Source: Bartonella florencae (GTDB lineage: Bacteria; Pseudomonadota; Alphaproteobacteria; Rhizobiales; Rhizobiaceae). From it: DNA of 64,000 nucleotides. Positions 9,201 through 21,735 of this stretch are shown piece after piece. Location: NCBI RefSeq assembly GCF_000312525.1, contig NZ_HE997452.1, positions 228,519 through 292,518 of the forward strand, written 5' to 3'. A model generated the notes under the pieces. The model was given only the letters and a program-made list of their open reading frames with translations. It made no database searches and was not told where the DNA came from. Within the stretch, counting starts at the first letter, position 1, and the number at the start of each line of letters is the position of its first letter. The translations under genes were made by a program, and so were the position numbers.

Positions 9201-10918
9201 TGACGTAGAATAAAATTCGTCGCATCGTAAGCAGCCCCACCTGAAAACGTAAAATTTCCTTTGAAGAAACGATCGAAAGATTGCACACCTATTTTCACAT
9301 TGTCAGCCATCCCTGATAATTGAAGATCAAAAATGCCACTTATTAAACCAATCGTTCCTTTAGCCTTAATATCTGCGCTACCAGAAAGTGATTTTTTACT
9401 CAATAGACTAACAGGAGTAAGTGTTTGCATTTTAAAGCCAAGATCGCCTTTAAAAATAAAACGTTCCATTTTTCCTTTTAACCAAGCAGCAACCCCCTGC
9501 CCCGTAATACTAAAATCATGAATCAAAACTGGTTTTGTAGAAAAAATATCCGTATCTAGATGCACATGAACTGTTTGACTTAAATCTTCTCGCAACGCAT
9601 CGTTATTTTTTTTGCCCCCTTTAAGTGTTCCTTTAACCTGAATACCAACATGGCGAGAAGCTGCATTATCAAGATTTTCACTCACTCCCCCCATATCAAA
9701 AATTGCATCGTGAATGTGAATATCTTTATTCCTCATATGATGTATAATAAGCTGTCCGTTCCAAGATTGCTTCCCTTCGCGACCATAATCAATTTTTAAA
9801 GAAAGATTATCCAAACGCATCGGCGCTTCTGATACGGGATCTATCATTCCATTTTCTTTATTAAGCGCTATTTTACCATCAACAAAAAGGCGCCGTAAAA
9901 ATCCATCTGCTGTTATTTCAGCATTGGTCACAAAATTCATTGTTTCACTCTGAAGCACCATATGATCAAGGTGTGCGATCCCTTCTTTTGTTATTCTTGC
10001 CTCAGCTCTCAACGTTACATCAGATTCGAAGAGGCTACGATATTGAGAAGGCATTAAAGAACCAAGTGTAGCCACAAGTTTTGTAGAAAAACTATGTCCT
10101 TCTGCAGAATTTGCAAGAATAACATTGCCATCTAAAACAGGATAGTGATCAACTTCCGAATAAAGTTTGATAACCAAATCATCAAAAGTACCATCACCTT
10201 TAATAGTGAAATTTAATGCGGGACGTTTTTCAAATTTAAAAATATTTGCCAAAATGCCATTTTGCGGTTCGTCAACAGAAATATCAATTTTAGCCGTACG
10301 ATTGCTATCGGATATCTTCGTTAAAATGGAAAATGATCCTGGAGCATCTAAACGATGAGCCGATATATCAATATCAAAGTTATCATTTTTTAAAATTAGA
10401 TTTCCCTTTAAGGACGCATCAGCAGAAAAACCCAACAGGTCCCCCTCAAACGCTACATGTTGAGCGGTAAGAGCATTGATAGAAATGGCAAGTGGCAATT
10501 TGGGTAAAGAAATTTTCCCTGCCTTAAGCAAAGAAATAAGGAAAGGGTTATCTTGCGGTTTACGTAAAAACGTAATTTTTTCTGCCGAAAGCTGGTTAAT
10601 ATCCATGCGTCCTCTCAGTAACGAGAGGCGATTCCAATCCATTTTAGCATTGGTAATTTTAAGCCAAACACCTTTTTTATCACTCACGGTGATGACATTA
10701 ATTGAAGTTTGAGAAGATAATACCCCTTGTACATTATATAAACGAACTTGGCGATTAGATGATGAAAGTCCACTTTCAATTAAAGAAACAAACCATGAAT
10801 GATCATCGATTCTCGCTTTGCTAGAAAGTGGATTACCCCCCTGCACAAAAATAAGAGCGCCCACTAAAAGAAACAAAAATCCAAATAAGAAAACCAATAA
10901 ACGCACAGTTTTTTTCAT
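6266..10918 (-). CDS. tamB: translocation and assembly module protein TamB (DUF490 family)
   Basis: A very large protein of 1550 residues. Its N-terminal signal anchor (hydrophobic run at residues 6-26) would place it in the inner membrane with the rest spanning the periplasm. The body is a long series of beta-rich AsmA/YhdP-like stretches, and the last roughly 350 residues match the TamB C-terminal domain, including GRFDILSQRFNFDQGQASFSG, SQPNLPQDEVLARL and a final Gly-rich strand ending in FYERDY. TamB works with the Omp85 protein TamA in outer-membrane protein insertion and, as a bridge-like lipid-transfer protein, in moving phospholipid to the outer membrane. The ATG shares its A with the tamA stop (TAATG), so the two are translationally coupled. 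The reading frame is intact over its whole length, although tamA is frameshifted. Confidence 0.92.
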   Translation of the reverse strand: MKKTVRLLVFLFGFLFLLVGALIFVQGGNPLSSKARIDDHSWFVSLIESGLSSSNRQVRLYNVQGVLSSQTSINVITVSDKKGVWLKITNAKMDWNRLSLLRGRMDINQLSAEKITFLRKPQDNPFLISLLKAGKISLPKLPLAISINALTAQHVAFEGDLLGFSADASLKGNLILKNDNFDIDISAHRLDAPGSFSILTKISDSNRTAKIDISVDEPQNGILANIFKFEKRPALNFTIKGDGTFDDLVIKLYSEVDHYPVLDGNVILANSAEGHSFSTKLVATLGSLMPSQYRSLFESDVTLRAEARITKEGIAHLDHMVLQSETMNFVTNAEITADGFLRRLFVDGKIALNKENGMIDPVSEAPMRLDNLSLKIDYGREGKQSWNGQLIIHHMRNKDIHIHDAIFDMGGVSENLDNAASRHVGIQVKGTLKGGKKNNDALREDLSQTVHVHLDTDIFSTKPVLIHDFSITGQGVAAWLKGKMERFIFKGDLGFKMQTLTPVSLLSKKSLSGSADIKAKGTIGLISGIFDLQLSGMADNVKIGVQSFDRFFKGNFTFSGGAAYDATNFILRHLNLKSQYANIRADGYFSNKSTKMDFSAQLSDLTLLNPKITGALTIESTAKGQNGLIKLNTRANVAEAFLMGKKLQNTKFTVKTLVDNRLPVTSLTSSIKGEGTFAKKPLYLSASFKDFDKTRKFENIDMRAGSAKITGDLSQKEGFIAGVLHVDADDISELSALFLQEGSGKVKGDFIFDEQNGKQKANLKAHIDRLSFAKNKIKKLKIEADIFDPFGMTQFEGVINAENIQTPLMMVDRLNAKADVKEGQTVFTVQAMLPNNTKAQLSGCVMAMKIPEGIKREVQIKTVDLKQHNFHATLPRPSTIVFDKDGMTVNELELSVNGGKIILLGNVKETLNLHFIMDALPVTLVKLWKSDFGVIGRLTGQVMIRGHFKKPDITYDIRGDRLTHVSVQDNPIMDFTLSAAGKIVDQDLTLNAILTGTGTKGQAQGRVSLDKGKLDLHINMRSLSAGLVNSFIPGYILDGAMTGKVDIGGTMKDPSAHFEFSSQNLIAIMDRKFITYKGFMINARGSYKKSTFHIEKVIATGDKGLDLSINGPVSLNGLEAKLNVKGAIPFDFVDFLLAKRGAHVTGMAKIDTTLNGSLLKPQLTGNFSISNGSFFDSKTNLGLNNVTIEGTLNGDHLLIEKASASSSQGGLVSASGRISNDLQPDLVFHLDHANYNDGSMILAILSGKMTMTGNFLDNLVIGGDIIVEKAEILVPDHFQNTKFLDIKNKNLTKSIQKTLERADVKNTNKRNSITEESSLVMLSNLRITARNQFFVRGRGLDTELGGRINIAGPLHDVHPVGEFQMIRGRFDILSQRFNFDQGQASFSGNLNPTVYFVANKNSGDIRVTITVSGTIDDLNINFSSQPNLPQDEVLARLIFNRSLNELSPFQIAQLAAAAAELAGASNTSLLNSLRAKIGLDDLDVIVDEKGKTGLRIGRYIHNNVYLGFEAGSDGMTKGTINLDISRHLKAKGAIGNEKNSSVGIFYERDY

Positions 10919-12875
10919 TAAAATGCTTGCCCTATACCTACATAAAAACCAATACGAGGATCACCTTTCTCTCGCTTAAGAGGAAAGGCTAAATCCACAC
11001 GTAAAGGACCGAGACCTGTCATATAACGACCTCCAATACCCGCACCCCATTTTATTTTTTGAGAAAAATCAAAACGTGCCTTTTCCCCTACGGTACCTCC
11101 ATCCAGAAAACTTACAAGCCCTATCTTATCATTTAAAGACAAACGTAACTCTGCTGCCCCCTCAACAAGCATCCGACCACCAACAACGCCATCATTATCT
11201 TTTTTAACACCAATATTGCGATAAGCATAACCGCGAACAGAGCCACCACCCCCAGCAAAAAAAGTATATTTGAAGGTAGTTGTGTTTTTTCACTTCCGAA
11301 AATTGTGCCAAACTTTGCTCGCGCAGCAAAAACAAAACGATTATTTTCATCCAATGCCCAATAAGAACGACCTTCTAAAGTCATTTTTGACACAAAAGTA
11401 TTAGAGCGCACTTCATAAAAAGGTTCAACATTCACTTCACCATACAAACCTTTTGTCGCATTAAATTTATTATTACGACTATCGTAAATCAAACCACTGG
11501 ATAAACCAATTGTTGTAAAATTACGATTTCCAAAAGAAACATCTTTCGAATAACCGTTCGAAATTTCTACAGCAATCTGTCCTGATAGATGACTATTAAA
11601 AATATGCGCTATACCGAATTTTCCTCTTATGGCTTTTGTTGTATAATTTTCTAGGACATCTTGCTGTATTTTTAATTCTGTCCTAAAGTCTGTATCAGGA
11701 GTAAGTATACTAGGCTTTATAAATGTGGCACCGAAAAGATAATCAAAATTTTTCAGATTATATGATTCTTCTTTGTGGCTGCCAATACCGCTTATTTTTG
11801 TTTCAATTTTAAAATTTTCCGCGTGGCCAAAAAGATTGTTATGAATCCAATAAGTCTCAAAACCAGTACCATCTAACGTTGAATAGCTACCACCCATACC
11901 GAAACGACGTGGTTTACGTTCTTCTAAAATAAGTGTAAGTGGTAAACTACCATCTGGATTAATTGTATCAGCTTCGCGTATATTTATAGCACGAAAAACA
12001 TTAAGTCTGGCAAGTCTTTCATTTGCCTTAGCTAAGGCATTAGAATCATATTTTTGGCCTACCTTCAATCCTGTCATCCATACAATATAGGCTGAATCTA
12101 CATTTGGCTTCTTACTGACATTACGGACAGTTAAAGGACCGTAATAAGCTTCCTGTCCAGGATCAACAGCAATCTGTGCGTCAATCAGACGTGCTTCATG
12201 ATCAGCAACAACCTCACTCTTTATAACTTCAGCTTTAGCATATCCTTGTCGACGCCATCCTTCAATTGCCCATCTTTCTGCTTTTAGAATGGTTTCAGAT
12301 TTAGCAATAGCCCCAGTTTTATAACCTAATTCATCAATTGTTTGCATTTTATTTGTTTTGTATTTTACAAATGGAGCAACTTTATTGATACCTGCAACAC
12401 TAAAAACATATTTTGGGCCAGCATCTATGGTAATAATAATATTGGATTGTGCTGGTAGTTGAGTCATAGGACTTAAATCAGCAGCTTCTAAACCATTAAT
12501 CTTGATACTAATAATACCGCCATACCGTCCATCAGCATAAAGAGCAGAAAGAATGGACCGGTAATCTGAACGAGCTTTCGCTAACAAACCAGAAGAACTA
12601 AAAGATTTATCTTTATCTGCGACAAGAGAAGAAACAGCCTTAACTAGTTTAACACCTTCGGATGGTGCACCTAATGGTGCAACAACATCAACCTTATAAA
12701 ATTTCTCTGTATTGTTGATGGTAGAAGAAGATGTTTTTTTCTTTTGAGAAAAAAGAGGAATGCCGAAAAAATCAAATGCTGCAAGTGGCTGAGGAAAAGT
12801 AAAGACAAAACATAGACCTATACATAAACTACGCATGGTTGTTGATTTAAAAAAAACTCCCATTTGGTATACCAT
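10918..12875 (-). pseudogene. tamA: TamA, Omp85-family outer-membrane protein, one frameshift
   Basis: Two minus-strand frames together encode a complete TamA: an N-terminal part up to about 11260 and a C-terminal part from there to 10918. The switch falls exactly at a run of seven A on the plus strand (11257-11263). An eighth A would restore the frame and the Gly-rich segment leading to VRGYAYRN, the conserved Omp85 VRGY motif. The N-terminus has a signal peptide ending in LAA. POTRA-like segments follow, and the last half is beta-barrel with the terminal strand GFYVGIGQAF. TamA partners TamB, whose ATG overlaps this stop. A TTG at 12893 is an alternative start; I prefer the ATG at 12875, which has GAAGG upstream. 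Whether this is decay, slippage or sequencing error cannot be told here. Confidence 0.85.
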
Positions 12876-12893
12876 TGAATCAGATACCTTCAA

Positions 12894-13283
12894 TACATTT
12901 CACATCACTTTTTACTATAAAAAACATCAAACAAGAAAGGTAAATATGCCTAATCTGGCTCTTTCAAATGTTTGATCACATCAAATAACAGTTTTGCTTG
13001 CAATGCATAACCGCGCCCTCCCCTTGAACATTCATAAAATCCCGTACTGTTGTGCAACCAAATAGCAACATTCCTTTTTTTATCATATTCACGTAACTCA
13101 TTATAAATGTTTTATTTAGTCGCATATAATTATGGTTAAATTTACGCAAATGACTCTCCATGAGAGCACTACAAAAATTCGCTCAATGTATATAGATCTC
13201 TTACTCCAAAAAACCATATAGAGACTTCTTGATTTTTATATACAGATATGATTGTCTCCTCTAAGTTAAAAGGGGGGAAATAA
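12894..13283. other. divergent spacer between tamA and comM
   Basis: About 390 bp between two divergent genes, presumably holding both promoters. A 61-codon minus-strand ORF at 12976-13161 has no recognisable motif and I do not call it. AGGGGGG at 13271-13277 is the ribosome-binding site of comM, 6-7 nt before its ATG. Confidence 0.45.
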
Positions 13284-14819
13284 ATGATGATCGCGCGTGT
13301 CACAACTGTTGCTTTTCGCGGTCTAGAAGCGGTTCCTGTCGATGTACAGGTTATGATTTCCTCCGGTAAAATAGGAATGGCGATTGTTGGACTGGCCGAT
13401 AAAGCAATCGCAGAAAGCCGCGAGCGCGTGCAGGCAGCTTTTCTTGCTTGTGGGCTTTCTATGCCAAACAAACGGGTTACAATTAATCTTGCACCAGCTG
13501 ATCTCCCTAAAGAGGGGTCACATTATGATTTGCCCATCGCCGTGGGCTTAATGCTTGTTATGGGTATTCTTCCTCCCGAAGTCGCGCAAGACTACGTCAT
13601 TTTAGGTGAATTGTCACTGGATGGTTCCCTTACTGCCATCAATGGAGTTTTACCAGCCGCAATGACAGCTTTATCACTCGATAAAGGACTCATTTGTCCC
13701 TCTTCATGCGGACCTGAAGCAGCATGGGCAAATGCAGAGATGAATATTCTTGCCCCCGAAACTCTTCTCACCATTGTGAATCATTTTAAGGGAACCCAAA
13801 TTCAAAGGCGTCCACAACCACGCCAATATACGATCCAAACTGAACTGCCAGATCTTTGCGAAATCAAAGGACAAAAAACCGCTAAACGTGCATTAGAAGT
13901 TTGTGCTGCTGGACGGCATAATCTTTTGTTTGTCGGCCCTCCTGGTGCAGGAAAATCTATGTTAGCACAACGCTTACCTTCCATTTTACCGCTTCTTGAT
14001 AGCCGCGAGCTTTTAGAGGTTTCTCTGATAGCTTCTATTACAGGAGAAACAATCCATAATACCCTTTCACTCCACTGCCCTTTTCGTGCTCCCCATCATT
14101 CTGCTTCCATGGCAGCAATGATCGGTGGCGGCCTTAAAGGACGACCTGGAGAAGTCTCGCTTGCACATAATGGCGTTCTCTTTCTTGATGAATTGCCTGA
14201 ATTTTCTCCACAAGTTCTTGATTCCCTTCGTCAACCCTTAGAGAGCGGAGAATGTGTTATCGCACGTGCTAATCACCATATTAGCTATCCCGCACGCTTC
14301 CAATTTATTGCCGCAATGAACCCTTGCCGATGTGGTATGGCTGGCGAAAAAAACCATGTTTGTGCGAAAGGAATACGCTGTCAGATCGATTATCAGTCGC
14401 GTATTTCTGGTCCTCTGCTTGATCGAATTGATTTACGGATTGATGTCCCTGCGCTCACAGCTATGGATCTTATGCAACCAGAACAATCAGAAAAAAGCTG
14501 CGATGTTGCAAAGCGCGTTGCACGATGTCGTGCTATTCAAGCCAAACGTTTTACACCATTGGGTCTTGACCATATCCGCACCAATGGTGATTGCCCTGCC
14601 AAAATTATCGAACAAATTGCCATACCTGATAAAAATGCCGCTAAACTCTTACGGGATGTGAGTGAAAAGATGCATCTTTCTGCACGTGCATATCATCGCA
14701 TTCTCAAAGTTGCACGCACTATTGCTGACCTCGACGACGCAGAACATCTTGCACGCCATCATCTGGCAGAAGCCATTTCGTACCGATTGGGTTCTGAAAG
14801 GTTAACAGCACTTTCTTAA
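13284..14819 (+). CDS. comM: ComM/YifB family AAA+ ATPase (Mg-chelatase-like)
   Basis: A 511-residue protein with three parts. The N-terminal ChlI-type domain (residues 1-170) starts ARVTTVAFRGLEAVPVDVQV. The central AAA+ domain has Walker A GPPGAGKSM near 219-227 and Walker B VLFLDELPEF near 294-303. The C-terminal Mg-chelatase-related helical domain contains LSARAYHRILKVARTIADL near 462-480. A Cys-rich insertion, CRCGMAGEKNHVC, typical of this family, lies near 350. In naturally competent bacteria ComM is a hexameric helicase that drives branch migration during homologous integration of single-stranded DNA. It is also widely kept in non-competent species, so competence should not be assumed. 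A very strong ribosome-binding site supports the start. It converges on the solute-binding protein gene downstream, with only 10 bp between stops. Confidence 0.9.
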   Translation: MMIARVTTVAFRGLEAVPVDVQVMISSGKIGMAIVGLADKAIAESRERVQAAFLACGLSMPNKRVTINLAPADLPKEGSHYDLPIAVGLMLVMGILPPEVAQDYVILGELSLDGSLTAINGVLPAAMTALSLDKGLICPSSCGPEAAWANAEMNILAPETLLTIVNHFKGTQIQRRPQPRQYTIQTELPDLCEIKGQKTAKRALEVCAAGRHNLLFVGPPGAGKSMLAQRLPSILPLLDSRELLEVSLIASITGETIHNTLSLHCPFRAPHHSASMAAMIGGGLKGRPGEVSLAHNGVLFLDELPEFSPQVLDSLRQPLESGECVIARANHHISYPARFQFIAAMNPCRCGMAGEKNHVCAKGIRCQIDYQSRISGPLLDRIDLRIDVPALTAMDLMQPEQSEKSCDVAKRVARCRAIQAKRFTPLGLDHIRTNGDCPAKIIEQIAIPDKNAAKLLRDVSEKMHLSARAYHRILKVARTIADLDDAEHLARHHLAEAISYRLGSERLTALS

Positions 14820-14829
14820 AAAATATTTA

Positions 14830-15714
14830 TCAATAAAAACTAATCGGAAAATAACGTAGATAAAGTTCTGTAAGCTTACCCTCATCTTCTAAAGATTTTA
14901 GAGCATAATTGAGTATAGGAACTAATTTTTCGTTCTTTTTTGCAACAGAAAGCTGCATCCCTTGCCCCAATAACTGTGGAGCCATATACGCTCCCCCAAC
15001 AAAATCGCAACAATCGGTGGATTTTGGATCATTCAACCATAAAGATAAAGCAAATCCATCATCAAAAATAATATCAATTTTATGATCCTCTAGCGCTTTA
15101 TAAAGCACTTCTCTCTCTTTAAATCCTTGATATTTTGCTTTAGGAAAATAACTACGAAATAGCTTTTCATGAACAGTTTTAGATAAAACGCCACTGTTTA
15201 AATGTGCTAGTTTATCGCTTATTGATCCGTCAAAATTTAAAAGTTGAGAGGCAATAAATCTAGATGCAACAAACCTTGCCGGAAAACGTAAATAAGACTT
15301 TGTAAAAACAAGATCTTGACGCGTTTTAATTGTTTCTTTTAAACCTGCAATAATGACTTCTGCATCACCATTTTTAACATGATCTACCAGCTCTTCCCAA
15401 GGAACAACTTCTACCTCACAGAGTTTTTCAAGATTTAACTTTGAGCAAATCGCACGCAATAAATCGATATGATAACCTGCAAGCTGTCCTGTTTTGTCTA
15501 GAAAGTTAAAGGGCGGAAAATCAAACGTTGTTACAAAACGCAAACGCATTATACCTGCTGTATCAGGTTGTACAAAATGTTCATGGGAATTAAAAAAAGA
15601 AGGGAGTTTTACAACCGTTTCAGCCTCTACAAATGAAGAAAACAAAAATCCCCACGCTGCAAATAAAATTTCAATAAGAGCACTGAATTTCTTTATCGAT
15701 TTTTTTATTTTCAA
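14830..15714 (-). CDS. ABC transporter substrate-binding protein, amino-acid type (SBP_bac_3)
   Basis: The mature part is a family 3 periplasmic solute-binding protein. LRFVTTFDFPPFNFLDKTGQ begins lobe one, GYHIDLLRAICSKL follows, and then VIIAGLKETIKTRQDLVFT, which is the conserved ligand-binding region of polar amino-acid binders. I place the start at a TTG (15712-15714), because a run of seven G lies 7 nt upstream and the following residues make a clean signal peptide, cleaved after FVEA. An ATG at 15804 would add 30 polar residues in front of the signal peptide and has no ribosome-binding site. No permease or ATPase gene adjoins it, so it is an orphan receptor or works with components encoded elsewhere. 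The ligand cannot be told from sequence. Confidence 0.82.
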   Translation of the reverse strand: MKIKKSIKKFSALIEILFAAWGFLFSSFVEAETVVKLPSFFNSHEHFVQPDTAGIMRLRFVTTFDFPPFNFLDKTGQLAGYHIDLLRAICSKLNLEKLCEVEVVPWEELVDHVKNGDAEVIIAGLKETIKTRQDLVFTKSYLRFPARFVASRFIASQLLNFDGSISDKLAHLNSGVLSKTVHEKLFRSYFPKAKYQGFKEREVLYKALEDHKIDIIFDDGFALSLWLNDPKSTDCCDFVGGAYMAPQLLGQGMQLSVAKKNEKLVPILNYALKSLEDEGKLTELYLRYFPISFY

Positions 15715-15804
15715 AATCTTACCCCCCCATTTTGCAAAGTTAAAATATAACTTTTCCCAGTTATCATATCTAATGCATTGAACTGAAATATCCGCTCCTC
15801 TCAT

Positions 15805-19177
<3,373 letters not shown>

Positions 19178-19294
19178 AGGAGCTCTTTTGTTTCTGGCTG
19201 CATAAACGTTGTGGTTTTATACTTTGTTGTTTCGTATTTGAACATTGCCTCTCTTTTCATTTACGATCAAAGAAAAATAAGGAAGGTCATGTAT

Positions 19295-20077
19295 ATGGCA
19301 GCTGAAACAGAGCGTGTAGGAGCTAAAGGTGGTATGGAGCACTCTTTTGGCTTTACAAGAGTTGATGAAGCACAAAAACAATCCATGGTTGATGGTGTGT
19401 TTCACTCTGTCGCCGAAAATTATGATAAGATGAATGATATCTTATCATTAGGGCTCCACCGTGTGTGGAAAGACTCTATGGTTGCATGGCTTTCTCCACC
19501 AGCACTTTCCAATTGGAAGGTTCTTGATGTGGCTGGTGGTACTGGTGATATCGCTTTTCGCATTCTTAATGCCTCACGCCAAAAAGCCCACGCTACAGTG
19601 CTTGATATTAATGGCTCAATGCTCAGTGTTGGTAAAAAACGTGCACAAAAAGATGGTCTTGCTTTTCTGATTGATTTTGTTGAAGCTAATGCTGAACATC
19701 TGCCTTTTGAAGACCAAAATTTTGATGCTTATACTATTGCTTTTGGAATCCGTAATGTGCCTCATATTGATAAAGCTCTTAAAGAAGCTTTTCGTGTTTT
19801 AAAACCAGGAGGACGGTTTTTATGTTTAGAATTTTCAAATGTCGAAATGCCTCTGCTCGACAAAATCTATGATCTTTGGTCTTTCCATGCTATCCCTAAG
19901 CTTGGTCAAATCATTGCAAATGATGGTGATGCTTATCGTTATCTTGTTGAATCTATTCGTAAATTTCCTAAACAAGATGATTTTGCCCATATGATCAATG
20001 ATGCAGGTTTTTCGCGGGTCTCATACCGCAATCTTACCGGTGCTATCGCAGCACTGCATTCAGGTTGGAAAATTTAA
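19295..20077 (+). CDS. ubiE: ubiquinone/menaquinone biosynthesis C-methyltransferase UbiE
   Basis: A class I SAM-dependent methyltransferase of 260 residues from the ATG at 19295, which has AAGGAAG 9 nt upstream. An in-frame upstream start at 19211 would add 28 residues of hydrophobic sequence unlike UbiE. Signature segments are [27 protein letters not shown] (SAM-binding motif I), [14 protein letters not shown] and [15 protein letters not shown]. It carries out the C-methylation step of ubiquinone synthesis at the inner face of the cytoplasmic membrane. ubiB starts 2 bp after its stop, so the two form an operon for ubiquinone. Confidence 0.95.
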   Translation: MAAETERVGAKGGMEHSFGFTRVDEAQKQSMVDGVFHSVAENYDKMNDILSLGLHRVWKDSMVAWLSPPALSNWKVLDVAGGTGDIAFRILNASRQKAHATVLDINGSMLSVGKKRAQKDGLAFLIDFVEANAEHLPFEDQNFDAYTIAFGIRNVPHIDKALKEAFRVLKPGGRFLCLEFSNVEMPLLDKIYDLWSFHAIPKLGQIIANDGDAYRYLVESIRKFPKQDDFAHMINDAGFSRVSYRNLTGAIAALHSGWKI

Positions 20078-20079
20078 AA

Positions 20080-21666
20080 ATGGTGCAAATTTCCATTTAC
20101 TTTCAATTAATGCGCGCAGGATGGGTTTTGGCGCGTGAAGGTGTATTGAGTGCCTTGCCTCACGATGATCTTAAAGGATTCCCAGCATTGTGTCATCGTA
20201 TAGCAAGAACATTAGCGAGAGGCAAAACAAAAAAGAAGAAACGGTCTGAAAATATTTCTTACGCCATTAATAAGCTCGGACCCTCTTACATAAAACTTGG
20301 TCAATTTCTTGCTACCAGACCTGATATTGTTGGACGTGATATTGCGGAAGATTTGGCACAGCTACAAGATCGTGTCCAAACATTTTCTTGCCCTGATGCT
20401 GTTGAACAAATTGAAAGTTCGCTTGGGCGTTCTATTAATGATTTATTTGTCAATTTTTATCCACCCATTGCTGCTGCCTCTATTGCCCAAGTTCATCCCG
20501 CTGAATATTATGATGAGAACGGTCATAAAAAAAAATGTGCTGTTAAAGTTATTCGCCCCAATATCAGAAGCCGTTTTGCCAGAGACCTTAGAGGATTCTA
20601 TCTCATTGCTCATTTACAAGAACGTTATATACCAGCTTCTCGGAGACTGCGTCCCGTTTGTGTGGTTGATACTTTAGCACAGAGCACACGTATTGAAATG
20701 GACTTACGGTTAGAAGCAGCAGCCATATCAGAAATGGCTGAAAATATTCAGCATGATGTAGGCTTTCGGGTACCCAAAATTAATTGGGAACGAACAGGGC
20801 GCAATGTTCTCACAATGGAATGGATTGATGGTATAAGAATATCTGAAATTTCTGCTCTCAAAGAGGCAGGTTTTGATTTACAAGCACTCGCCATTACACT
20901 CATTCAATCTTTTCTTCGTCATACATTGCGTGATGGTTTTTTTCATGCTGATATGCATCCAGGTAATTTATTTGTAGACTCACAAGGATGTATTGTTGCT
21001 GTCGATTTAGGAATTACAGGGCGACTTGGCAAAAAAGAACAGCATTTCCTTGCTGAAATCCTTTATGGTTTTATTACACGTGATTACCACCGTGTGGCAC
21101 GCGCACATTTTGAAGCGGGATATGTACCTTCACACCACAATATTGAAAGCTTTGCGCAAGCAAATCGTGCCATTGGTGAGCCAATCCACGGACAATCAGC
21201 GCAAAGTATTTCCATGGCAAAGTTGCTCACACTGTTGTTTGAAGTCACTGAATTGTTTGATATGCAAACACGGCCTGAACTTTTACTTCTCCAAAAAACT
21301 ATGGTTGTTGTTGAAGGTGTTGCACGTACACTGGATCCTCATTTTAACATGTGGAAAGCCTCTGAACCTGTTGTTAGAGAATGGATTGGCAAAAATTTAG
21401 GACCTATAGGAGTGGTAAAAGACCTTAGTGAAGGAGCACAAGCAATCCTTTCGCTCGCTCGAAAAACACCACAATTAATACAAAACTTCCAACGCATAGA
21501 AGAAGACTTTAACCAAATCAGAGAAACAGGATTTAATCTTTCGCCCACTACTCTTAAACGACTTGCTGTTGAACAAAGTCATACCAACCGTTATGGCCGT
21601 TATAGTTTGTTCATCATTGCATTTTGTTGTATTTGTTTTATTTTTTATCTTTTTCACCTTTTTTAA
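20080..21666 (+). CDS. ubiB: ubiquinone biosynthesis atypical kinase/ATPase UbiB
   Basis: A protein of about 528 residues of the ABC1/ADCK/UbiB kinase-like family. The diagnostic KxGQ motif is seen in PSYIKLGQFLATRPD near residue 71. AAASIAQVHPA forms the Ala-rich nucleotide loop, CAVKVIRP holds the invariant Lys, GFFHADMHPGNLF is the catalytic loop and AVDLGITGRL the metal-binding DFG-like element. Two hydrophobic segments at the C-terminus (about 505-528) anchor it in the membrane. UbiB supports ubiquinone assembly, probably by using ATP to extract or present lipid intermediates. The ATG at 20080 is preferred to a TTG at 20065 that would overlap ubiE. Confidence 0.95.
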   Translation: MVQISIYFQLMRAGWVLAREGVLSALPHDDLKGFPALCHRIARTLARGKTKKKKRSENISYAINKLGPSYIKLGQFLATRPDIVGRDIAEDLAQLQDRVQTFSCPDAVEQIESSLGRSINDLFVNFYPPIAAASIAQVHPAEYYDENGHKKKCAVKVIRPNIRSRFARDLRGFYLIAHLQERYIPASRRLRPVCVVDTLAQSTRIEMDLRLEAAAISEMAENIQHDVGFRVPKINWERTGRNVLTMEWIDGIRISEISALKEAGFDLQALAITLIQSFLRHTLRDGFFHADMHPGNLFVDSQGCIVAVDLGITGRLGKKEQHFLAEILYGFITRDYHRVARAHFEAGYVPSHHNIESFAQANRAIGEPIHGQSAQSISMAKLLTLLFEVTELFDMQTRPELLLLQKTMVVVEGVARTLDPHFNMWKASEPVVREWIGKNLGPIGVVKDLSEGAQAILSLARKTPQLIQNFQRIEEDFNQIRETGFNLSPTTLKRLAVEQSHTNRYGRYSLFIIAFCCICFIFYLFHLF

Positions 21667-21735
21667 TTTGTTCAATATGCTAAAAAACACTAATGATGAA
21701 ATCATTGCAATCAATCTATTTCTTGGAGGTATTTT

